Below, piece after piece: positions 1 through 5,726 of a stretch of 9,107 bases of DNA. The translations under genes and the position numbers were made by a program. Each line of letters opens with the position of its first letter. Within the stretch, counting starts at the first letter, position 1. Under the pieces are notes generated by a model. That model was not told the origin of the DNA. It ran no database searches and worked only from the letters and a program-made list of their open reading frames with translations. The DNA comes from Clostridia bacterium (lineage in GTDB: Bacteria; Bacillota; Clostridia; RGIG8785): NCBI GenBank assembly GCA_017620795.1, contig JAGAUM010000195.1, positions 1 through 9,107 on the forward strand, read 5' to 3'.

Positions 1-1507
1 CACAGAATGCCGTTTGCTTGATGTTCTCGCACAACAGTTCCAGACGGTCTAAATCTTCCAGCTCGCCCTTACCTTCGGTAATCTTTTCCAAGATTTCAAG
101 CAGGCGCTTGGTACCGATACGGCAGGGAGAACATTTACCACAAGATTCGTCTACGGTGAACTCCAAGAAGAACTTGGCGATATCAACCATACAGGTGTCT
201 TCGTCCATAACAATCAAACCACCAGAACCCATCATGGAACCGATGCTGATCAAGGAGTCGTAGTCGATCTGAGTGTCAATCAAAGAAGCAGGGATACAAC
301 CGCCAGAAGGACCACCAGTCTGTGCAGCCTTAAACTTCTTGCCGTTGGGGATACCGCCACCGATCTCCTCAACAATCTCACGCAGAGTAGTACCCATGGG
401 AACTTCAACCAGACCGGTGTTCTTAATCTTACCGCCCAGTGCGAATACCTTGGTACCCTTACTCTTCTCGGTACCAATGCTCTGGAACCATTCAACACCG
501 TTTAAGATAATCTGGGGAATGTTTGCATAGGTCTCAACGTTGTTTAAGATGGTGGGCTTGCCAAACAGACCCTTAACAGCCGGGAACGGCGGACGGGAAC
601 GGGGCTCACCACGGTGACCTTCGATGGAGGTCATCAGTGCAGTTTCCTCACCACAAACGAATGCGCCAGCACCCAGACGGATGTCGATATCGAAATCAAA
701 GCCAGTGCCGAAGATGTCCTTACCTAAAAGACCATACTCGCGAGCCTGCTTTAAAGCGATTTCCAGACGCTCAACAGCGATGGGGTACTCTGCACGGATA
801 TAAACGTAACCCTGGTTTGCACCGATGGCATAGCCTGCGATAGCCATTGCCTCGATAACAGAATGGGGGTCACCTTCCAATACGCTACGGTCCATGAACG
901 CACCCGGGTCACCCTCGTCGGCGTTACAGCCAACATACTTCTGACCCTTGGGTTGTGCTGCTGCAAAGCTCCATTTTACACCAGTGGGGAAGCCTGCACC
1001 ACCACGGCCACGCAGACCGGACTGCTTCATTAAATCAATAACTTCTTCAGGGGTCATCTCGGTTAAAACCTTACCCAAAGCACGGTAACCGTCTAAAGCG
1101 ATATACTCGTCAATGCTTTCGGGGTTGATAACACCACAGTTACGCAAAGCGATACGCATCTGCTTCTTGTAGAAGTCTACCTCATTTAAAGACTTAATAT
1201 GATCGGTGTCATGAACAGTTTCTTCGTAAAGCAAGCGCTGAACGATACGACCCTTCAGCAAATGCTCTTCTACGATTTCAGAAACATCCTCAACCGTAAC
1301 ACGGCTATAGAATGCGCCTTCAGGGTAAACAATAACGACCGGGCCTAATGCACAAAGACCGAAGCAACCGGTACGAACGACCTTGATTTCGTTTTCAAGG
1401 CCTTTTTCCTGAAGTTGTTTTTCAAACTCGTCCAGGATTTTTGGGGAATCGGAAGAAGTACAGCCGGTTCCGCCGCAAACCAATACGTGGGCTCTGTAAA
1501 TATTCAT
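1..1507 (-). CDS. hydB: HydB/NuoF-like flavoprotein subunit of electron-bifurcating [FeFe]-hydrogenase (3' end cut by window edge)
   Basis: NADH- and FMN-binding subunit that exchanges electrons between NAD(H), ferredoxin and the hydrogenase subunit in the cytoplasm. I read 502 residues from ATG 1507 to the left edge without a stop. Order seen: N-terminal thioredoxin-like [2Fe-2S] domain with C11, C16, C48, C52; FMN/NADH region with GLRGRGGAGFPTG at 164-176, NADEGDPGAF at 195-204 and GAGAFVCGEETAL at 279-291; then ESCGKCSPCRIGT, giving C456, C459 and C462, with the fourth [4Fe-4S] ligand C502 as the last whole codon in view. The N-terminal [2Fe-2S] fusion is typical of HydB rather than respiratory NuoF. 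The family usually ends with a further ferredoxin-like domain near residue 600, outside this window. An AGGAGG site 7 bases before the ATG fixes the start; the preceding ferredoxin gene ends 14 bases away. Arg codons are strongly biased (18 of 22 are CGT), suggesting high expression. Confidence 0.95.
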   Translation of the reverse strand, partial: MNIYRAHVLVCGGTGCTSSDSPKILDEFEKQLQEKGLENEIKVVRTGCFGLCALGPVVIVYPEGAFYSRVTVEDVSEIVEEHLLKGRIVQRLLYEETVHDTDHIKSLNEVDFYKKQMRIALRNCGVINPESIDEYIALDGYRALGKVLTEMTPEEVIDLMKQSGLRGRGGAGFPTGVKWSFAAAQPKGQKYVGCNADEGDPGAFMDRSVLEGDPHSVIEAMAIAGYAIGANQGYVYIRAEYPIAVERLEIALKQAREYGLLGKDIFGTGFDFDIDIRLGAGAFVCGEETALMTSIEGHRGEPRSRPPFPAVKGLFGKPTILNNVETYANIPQIILNGVEWFQSIGTEKSKGTKVFALGGKIKNTGLVEVPMGTTLREIVEEIGGGIPNGKKFKAAQTGGPSGGCIPASLIDTQIDYDSLISIGSMMGSGGLIVMDEDTCMVDIAKFFLEFTVDESCGKCSPCRIGTKRLLEILEKITEGKGELEDLDRLELLCENIKQTAFC

Positions 1508-1521
1508 TGTCCGTCCTCCTA

Positions 1522-1893
1522 TTATTTTTCAACCGCACCAATCGTCAGTTCATTGACAACCTTGTGGTTTGCCAAGTGCTCAACGACAACCCGTGCCGCT
1601 TTTTCTTCGTCCATCTTCACGTAAGTGACTTTCTCCTCACCGGGAACATAAACTTCCACGATGGGCTCCAGACGACACATACCAATGCAACCGGTCTGAG
1701 TAACCTGTACATTGTTCATGCCGCGCTTTGCCAGCTCAGAAACAAAAGCGTTCAGAACCGGTCTTGCACCTGCTGCGATACCGCAGGTAGCCATACCGAC
1801 GACTACACGAATGTTTCCTTCCTGTTCCGTACGCATATTAACCTGACCTAATGCTTTTTCACGGATGGCTTTTAATTCTTCCAAACTCTTCAT
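1522..1893 (-). CDS. Thioredoxin-like [2Fe-2S] ferredoxin domain protein (hydrogenase accessory subunit)
   Basis: A 123-residue soluble protein of the (2Fe-2S) ferredoxin / NuoE C-terminal fold, found beside hydB in clostridial bifurcating hydrogenase operons. It probably carries electrons within the hydrogenase complex. The sequence shows an N-terminal helix, then GMATCGIAAGARPV (C37) and TGCIGMCRLEPIVEVY (C69, C73). These are the only three cysteines, whereas a classical thioredoxin-like [2Fe-2S] site uses four; from memory the GxxTCGIAAGA form is usual for this subfamily, but I could not check an alignment. GGGAGG lies 6 bases before ATG 1893. It is cotranscribed with hydB (14-base gap) and is separated from the upstream ATPase gene by a 162-base hairpin-rich spacer, so these last two structural genes may be expressed differently from the regulatory block. 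Its name varies between species (sometimes HydD), so no symbol is given. Confidence 0.88.
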   Translation of the reverse strand: MKSLEELKAIREKALGQVNMRTEQEGNIRVVVGMATCGIAAGARPVLNAFVSELAKRGMNNVQVTQTGCIGMCRLEPIVEVYVPGEEKVTYVKMDEEKAARVVVEHLANHKVVNELTIGAVEK

Positions 1894-2055
1894 ATTAAAC
1901 CTCCCATTTTATAATCAATTTAAGCCGAGGGGCGTCAAACCCCATAGGCCCTATTCCTGCTAATTTTCCGTCTTTCCGGATTGTCGTCTTTGTAAGGCGA
2001 CACATATTCGCGAGCATTTCAACGCATGATTACTAAAAATCTGCTGTTTCAAACC
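1894..2055 (-). other. Hairpin-rich intercistronic spacer inside the hydrogenase operon
   Basis: This is the only long gap in an otherwise tightly packed operon. Read on the minus strand it holds: an imperfect hairpin at 1982-2002 (arms of five and three pairs around one mismatch, three-base loop); a hairpin at 1967-1980 (four-pair TCCG/CGGA stem, six-base loop); a TAGGGCCTA near-palindrome at 1945-1953; and a G4/C4 hairpin with a seven-base loop at 1929-1943. No T-tract follows the stems, so none is an intrinsic terminator. A stop-free 40-codon frame (2017 to 1895) also runs through it. Plausible roles are mRNA processing or stability control that separates expression of hydB and its ferredoxin from the upstream regulatory genes. 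No known riboswitch was recognised. Confidence 0.4.
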
Positions 2056-2619
2056 CTATTTGTTCGTCTCTCCTCGGCTTAATGCCAGCGTGGTAAGACC
2101 TTCTTTGATGAAGGCGTCTATCCACAGGATGACATCGGGAAGGTTCAAGGGAACCTCACCCAGTTCCTTGCGGATTTCTCGGGTATCAAACACAAACCGA
2201 TTGGTATCTGTCTGATGGGTGTAGCAAAAATCAATCTCGGGCGAACCCGAAACCAAGGTTGTCATGGTTTCTGCCATATCCCCCAACGGCGCGCGGTCGA
2301 TGTGACTCAGCCCAAAGACTGCGGTTACGGTGGTACCGACATTCACTTCCGATGTGATATCAAAGCGTCCGTCGCACTGTAACGCCGCTGCCTCATAAAG
2401 CGGAATTCCCATTCCCACCTTGCGGGTGGTGCGGGTGGTGGTAAACGGGTCACGGACACGGGCTAAAAAGTCTTTCGACATGCCACATCCGTTATCCGAG
2501 ATGACGATGGTCAATTCATCTGCCTGCACGCTTTCGATAATGTCAATACCAATCAGCGTTGCTCCGGCTTTTACCGAGTTTTTGACGATATCCAGAATGT
2601 GCAAAGAAAGTTCTTTCAC
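2056..2619 (-). CDS. Histidine-kinase-type ATP-binding protein (HATPase_c) lacking a phosphoacceptor domain
   Basis: A 187-residue cytoplasmic protein with a GHKL ATPase domain: N-box LHILDIVKNSVKAGA at about 6-20 (Mg-binding N14), G1 box SDNGCGM at 41-47, F-box-like DPFTTTR at 57-63, G2 box GMGIPL at 69-74 and GTTVTA at 95-100. There is no sensor, no H-box helix pair and no transmembrane segment, so it is not a complete histidine kinase. The C-terminal 85 residues form a segment I do not recognise. It may act as a kinase or ATP-dependent switch on a neighbouring protein. The start is GTG 2619, with GGAGGT five bases upstream; GTG and the PHP gene stop share the GTGA overlap, implying translational coupling. 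A longer frame reaching ATG 2637 is possible but has no comparable ribosome site. Arg codons are mixed (only 2 of 10 are CGT), unlike hydB. Confidence 0.85.
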   Translation of the reverse strand: MKELSLHILDIVKNSVKAGATLIGIDIIESVQADELTIVISDNGCGMSKDFLARVRDPFTTTRTTRKVGMGIPLYEAAALQCDGRFDITSEVNVGTTVTAVFGLSHIDRAPLGDMAETMTTLVSGSPEIDFCYTHQTDTNRFVFDTREIRKELGEVPLNLPDVILWIDAFIKEGLTTLALSRGETNK

Positions 2620-3326
2620 AGGACACCTCCCCGACAATAGTCAAACAGGTTTTCAAAGTCACAGGGTAACTGTGCCGGTGGCAGTACCAGTGATTCTAAC
2701 CGATGGGCATCCGAGTTCCGAAGAACAGCGTAACGCGCCAGTTCGGGTCTGGCACTGAAAAACGCATCCACATCCTCGGTAGTGCGGGATAACTCAATAC
2801 AAGTGACCGGAAGCTCTGGCGGAATGAAGCCCAAGTTGGTTAAAATACTGTAAGAGTGTCGGTCTACGTGGGCAGGGATGGCAATCCCATTGACAGACAA
2901 AACCGATTCGAAAAGTTCGTCAACAGACAAACTTGTAGGTGAAATCAAGAGTTTTTTCTCGTATCCTAAAACGCGATCCTCATCGTCTAAATACACCTGC
3001 TGACCGAAGATGTCCTCGCGGTTGTCGACGTTCGGCAGAGCATCGTAAACCAGCTTGGCAACCGTCTTGGCAGATGCCAAATCGGGAAACAAGGTCAATA
3101 CGTGGATTTCTTCTGCCGTTTCCACTTCCATGGCAGGAATCACGCGGATGCCGACTTGTTGAGCAACGCTCATAACCGCCTCGACATTTCCGATGGTGTT
3201 ATGGTCACTGACGGCAATTGTATCAATCTCCATCAGTTGACACATATTAACGATGTTACAGGGAGTCATCTCGTTATCACCGCAGGGCGACAACGCAGAA
3301 TGAATGTGAAAATCGTAGGAAATCAT
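2616..3326 (-). CDS. PHP-domain metal-dependent phosphoesterase
   Basis: A 236-residue protein of the PHP superfamily, whose members use two or three bound metal ions to hydrolyse phosphoesters (phosphatases, nucleases, polymerase-associated domains). The metal-ligand motifs are intact and in order: DFHIHS (H7, H9), SDHN (D41, H42), AMEVET (E67) with EIHVL (H75), PAHVDRHS (H153) and NSDAH (D206, H208). An insert at about 98-135 between motifs, rich in acidic residues and lysine, fits the TrpH-like subgroup that includes 3',5'-nucleotide phosphatases, but the substrate cannot be read from the sequence. The ATG overlaps the stop of the upstream DRTGG gene by four bases (ATGA) and its own stop overlaps the next GTG, so it is cotranslated with both. 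In this context it could remove a phosphate or degrade a nucleotide signal in the hydrogenase regulatory module; that is inference. Confidence 0.88.
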   Translation of the reverse strand: MISYDFHIHSALSPCGDNEMTPCNIVNMCQLMEIDTIAVSDHNTIGNVEAVMSVAQQVGIRVIPAMEVETAEEIHVLTLFPDLASAKTVAKLVYDALPNVDNREDIFGQQVYLDDEDRVLGYEKKLLISPTSLSVDELFESVLSVNGIAIPAHVDRHSYSILTNLGFIPPELPVTCIELSRTTEDVDAFFSARPELARYAVLRNSDAHRLESLVLPPAQLPCDFENLFDYCRGGVL

Positions 3327-3658
3327 AGCCCGGCAACTTCAGAGATTTGCTTTGCAATCTCAAAACTCGACAATGTCGAACGAAGCACGTTAATGCCCTG
3401 TGCGTCCGCTTTTTCCAAAACCGCAGGGTCAGGCGTGACCGATTCTGCCAAAATGATGCAAGAAACATTCGAAAGCGTTGCAACGGCAATGATGTTGACG
3501 TTACTCATCACGGTAATCCAAGCATCGCCCTCCATTGCGCGCCCCATCACCCAGCTTAAAAGGTCACCGATATAGCAACCCGTTACCTCCAGGTTCAGGT
3601 CTCCTTCTTTCGTGAGGCATTCCAAATGAAGCTTGTCTGCCAATTCAGCTACTTTCAT
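3323..3658 (-). CDS. DRTGG-domain protein, second copy
   Basis: A 111-residue soluble single-domain protein. The stretch GDLLSWVMGRAMEGDAW at 31-47 followed by NIIAVATLSNVSCIILAE at 55-72 and GINVLRSTLSSFEIAK at 88-103 matches the DRTGG fold also found in phosphotransacetylase and in CBS-DRTGG proteins, where it is thought to bind a small ligand or mediate subunit contacts. The literal DRTGG pentapeptide is absent, as in many small members. It shares the DLLS signature and overall spacing with the DRTGG protein at 5345-5713, so the two look paralogous. AGGAGG lies seven bases before ATG 3658, 12 bases after the HydS-like gene, and its stop overlaps the PHP gene start by four bases. Role inferred: ligand-binding partner for HydS-like or ATPase proteins. 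No ligand can be named. Confidence 0.8.
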   Translation of the reverse strand: MKVAELADKLHLECLTKEGDLNLEVTGCYIGDLLSWVMGRAMEGDAWITVMSNVNIIAVATLSNVSCIILAESVTPDPAVLEKADAQGINVLRSTLSSFEIAKQISEVAGL

Positions 3659-3670
3659 CAGACTTCCTCC

Positions 3671-4942
3671 TTATCGGTCCAGATCCATCAGCTTGGTTGC
3701 AATCTGCTGAATCTGTTCACGCATTTTAAAGATACAATCATTCTCTTTACCGAATCCGAGGACTACGTCCTCTGCCAATGCCCGACAGGAGGGTGCACCA
3801 CAAGAGCCACAATCCAGTTTAGGCATATCGGCATAGAGTCGGTCTATTTGCTCCATCTTCTGCATGGCTTCGTTCAAGTCGTCTGCCAATTTCATAATCG
3901 GCTCGTACTCGATTTCCTTCTGCCACTGCATTGCCAAAAGCATTTCGTCCGACGGAGCAGAAACTGTTGTTGCGTTGGTCGGAAGGTTTTCCAGGCGACT
4001 TCCGCAAACAAAGGAATTGGTTACATTCAGTGCGCCACCCACACAACCGCCTGGGCAGGCACAGAGTTCGGCGAATTCAATTTCCGTCAGTTTTTCATCT
4101 TCAATCTCGTTTAAGATATTGATAACGTTTTTGATGCCGTCAACTGCGATGCAGTCGGGGCGTTCAATCCCGTCGGTCTCACCACCGTTTTTTCCCCAAA
4201 GAACGCCTAAAGAAGAAGCGGTCGCCAGCGGCTCGGGTTCGTCCATATTCTTCATGATGCGAACCAAATCGCCATAAATATCCTTTACAGCAATAGCGCC
4301 ACTCACCTGCGACTTCTCCATGGACAACGAAGATTTAATCGATGTCATCTTTGCAGGGCAGGGTGTAATGAAAAACACGCCGATTTCAGCATCCGAAAGG
4401 CCTGTTTTTTCTCTTGCAAGGCGACGTGCCTCGTAGGCGGCAACTTCCATCGGAGCTAAAAGATTAACGATATTTCCAATCAGATTGGGATAACGGACTT
4501 TAATCAAGCGAACAACCGCAGGGCAAGCCGAGCTGATCAGCGGTTTGGGCAAATCAGCCTTTTCTGCCATCATCTTACGAGTAGCGGCAGTGACCATTTC
4601 TGCGCCACGCGCCACTTCGTAAACATCGTCGAACCCCAACCGTTTAATGGCGGTCAGGATGCGATTGACGTCAGTATTTCGTTTAAACTGACCGTACAAG
4701 GACGGTGCAGGCATTGCAATGTTATAACGAAAGCCTTTAAGCATTTCCAGCGAGTCGGTCACAGCCAGCTTGGCGTGATAAGGACAGACGCGGATACACT
4801 CACCACAATCGATGCAACGCTCTTTAATAATCTTGGCTTTCCCGTTGCGTACGCGAATTGCCTCAGTTGGGCAATGCTTGATACAGTTGGTACAGCCGTG
4901 ACAGTTGTCCTTGTTCAGTGTTACGGAATGAAAATACTTCAT
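3671..4942 (-). CDS. Putative sensory [FeFe]-hydrogenase (HydS-like; H-cluster domain with ferredoxin and C-terminal Fe-S domains)
   Basis: A 423-residue iron-sulfur protein that probably binds an H-cluster and senses H2 or redox state rather than serving as the main hydrogenase. Domains: 2[4Fe-4S] ferredoxin with C14, C17, C20, C24 and C43, C46, C49, C53; H-cluster motifs SSACP at 137-141, TPCPAK at 193-198 and ELCACPGGC at 292-300, giving ligands C140, C195, C296, C300; and a C-terminal FeS domain with C378, C381, C386, C403. Compared with Clostridium pasteurianum CpI, the proton-relay Cys299 is Ala139, Met353 is Thr193 and Met497 is Cys294, changes typical of groups C and D rather than catalytic group A. 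There is no PAS domain. The start is ATG 4942 with GAGGTG just upstream; a TTG four codons earlier is less likely. It follows the ATP-binding gene by eight bases. Confidence 0.88.
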   Translation of the reverse strand: MKYFHSVTLNKDNCHGCTNCIKHCPTEAIRVRNGKAKIIKERCIDCGECIRVCPYHAKLAVTDSLEMLKGFRYNIAMPAPSLYGQFKRNTDVNRILTAIKRLGFDDVYEVARGAEMVTAATRKMMAEKADLPKPLISSACPAVVRLIKVRYPNLIGNIVNLLAPMEVAAYEARRLAREKTGLSDAEIGVFFITPCPAKMTSIKSSLSMEKSQVSGAIAVKDIYGDLVRIMKNMDEPEPLATASSLGVLWGKNGGETDGIERPDCIAVDGIKNVINILNEIEDEKLTEIEFAELCACPGGCVGGALNVTNSFVCGSRLENLPTNATTVSAPSDEMLLAMQWQKEIEYEPIMKLADDLNEAMQKMEQIDRLYADMPKLDCGSCGAPSCRALAEDVVLGFGKENDCIFKMREQIQQIATKLMDLDR

Positions 4943-4950
4943 AACACACC

Positions 4951-5361
4951 TCAAAGGTTAATACACAAAGTTACCGTAGTCCCTTTTCCAACAACCGTTT
5001 GAATTTGAAAATCGTCCGTATACTTTTTAATGTTTGGCAAACCCATACCGGCACCAAAACCCATTTCTCGAATCTGTTCACTCGCAGTAGAGAAACCCTC
5101 CTGCATTGCAGCGTCAATATCCGGGATACCGGGGCCTTGGTCGATAAAGGAAATGACAATCCGATTATCGGCAATCTCCGCCTCGCATTTGCCACCACCA
5201 CCATGAATCACAGTGTTAATCTCTGCTTCATACATGGCAATAGAAACACGGCGGATGACATCGCCGGGGATGCCCAGTTTTTTCAAGAGAACCTTGAAGT
5301 CACTGGATGCAGCACCTGCAACCGAAAAGTCTTTGCCGTCAATGTCATAAGTCCTGCGCAT
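4951..5361 (-). CDS. RsbW/SpoIIAB-like ATP-binding protein (anti-sigma/serine kinase family)
   Basis: A 136-residue GHKL ATPase resembling the anti-sigma-factor serine kinases RsbW and SpoIIAB, which in known systems phosphorylate an anti-anti-sigma STAS protein and bind a sigma factor. The N-box YEAEINTVIHG at 44-54 provides the candidate catalytic base E45 and Mg-binding N49; G1 is DQGPGI at 74-79; G2 is GFGAGMGLPNI at 101-111; GKGTTV closes the domain at 125-130. Length is close to SpoIIAB (about 146 residues). No STAS-domain or sigma-factor gene is in the window, so its partner may be one of its neighbours or lie elsewhere. The ATG overlaps the upstream DRTGG gene by 17 bases, with a G-rich GGGGGT upstream as the probable ribosome site; the stop lies eight bases before the HydS-like gene. 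A hydrogenase-linked regulatory role is inferred from position. Confidence 0.87.
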   Translation of the reverse strand: MRRTYDIDGKDFSVAGAASSDFKVLLKKLGIPGDVIRRVSIAMYEAEINTVIHGGGGKCEAEIADNRIVISFIDQGPGIPDIDAAMQEGFSTASEQIREMGFGAGMGLPNIKKYTDDFQIQTVVGKGTTVTLCINL

Positions 5362-5713
5362 CGGCTCTTACCCCCAAGTCCTTTGCATATAACTTTCCGC
5401 AAGTAACATACATCGGGTGCTCGGTTGTCAAGACGGTAATTCCCTTTTCCCGAGCAAGATCGATAATCTCGTCGGTAGGTTCTTTACCACGCACAAAACA
5501 AATGGCCATGATATCCATCATTTCTGCTGTTCGAATCACCTGTGCGTTCACAAGACCTGTCAAAAGCAAGGACTGGTCTTTTACGAAAGCCAGTACATCA
5601 CTTAAAAGGTCACTGCCGCAAGCGGTGCTGATGTCAACCTGAGAAAGCTGTGCGTCATCCTCGCCGGTTGCCGCAACGGCATGAAGGGTTGCCTTTATTT
5701 CGGATAGCAGCAT
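5345..5713 (-). CDS. DRTGG-domain protein, first copy
   Basis: A 122-residue soluble protein with one DRTGG-type domain: GSDLLSDVLAF at 33-43, VIRTAEMMDIMAICFVRG at 59-76 and EIIDLAREKGITVLTTEHPMY at 82-102. The order of elements matches the second copy at 3323-3658, suggesting duplication or parallel recruitment, though the sequences have diverged widely. The literal DRTGG pentapeptide is not present. The domain is associated with ligand binding in larger enzymes; the ligand here is unknown. It starts at ATG 5713 with an AGAGGT site six bases upstream, 13 bases after hydC, and its 3' end overlaps the RsbW-like gene by 17 bases, so the two are probably translated together and may interact. 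Confidence 0.78.
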   Translation of the reverse strand: MLLSEIKATLHAVAATGEDDAQLSQVDISTACGSDLLSDVLAFVKDQSLLLTGLVNAQVIRTAEMMDIMAICFVRGKEPTDEIIDLAREKGITVLTTEHPMYVTCGKLYAKDLGVRADAQDL

Positions 5714-5726
5714 TGTGGTACCTCTC

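Noticed and set aside
1908..1938. Internal promoter TTGACG and TATAAA upstream of the small ferredoxin gene
   Set aside because: The spacing is 19 bases and the start would fall on or next to the ribosome site, leaving almost no leader; the TTGACG also lies in a hairpin loop.
3102..3575. Plus-strand open frame of 157 codons
   Set aside because: It lies antisense to the PHP and DRTGG genes, whose minus-strand products carry intact family motifs; its own translation shows no domain and has no ribosome site.
3626..4114. Plus-strand open frame of 162 codons
   Set aside because: It is antisense to the HydS-like gene through its conserved third H-cluster motif and C-terminal cysteines; the translation is Cys- and His-rich only as a mirror of that gene.
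4943..4954. TTG start four codons upstream for the HydS-like gene
   Set aside because: The ATG at 4942 has GAGGTG at the right distance, while the TTG would lie on that ribosome site and overlap the upstream stop.
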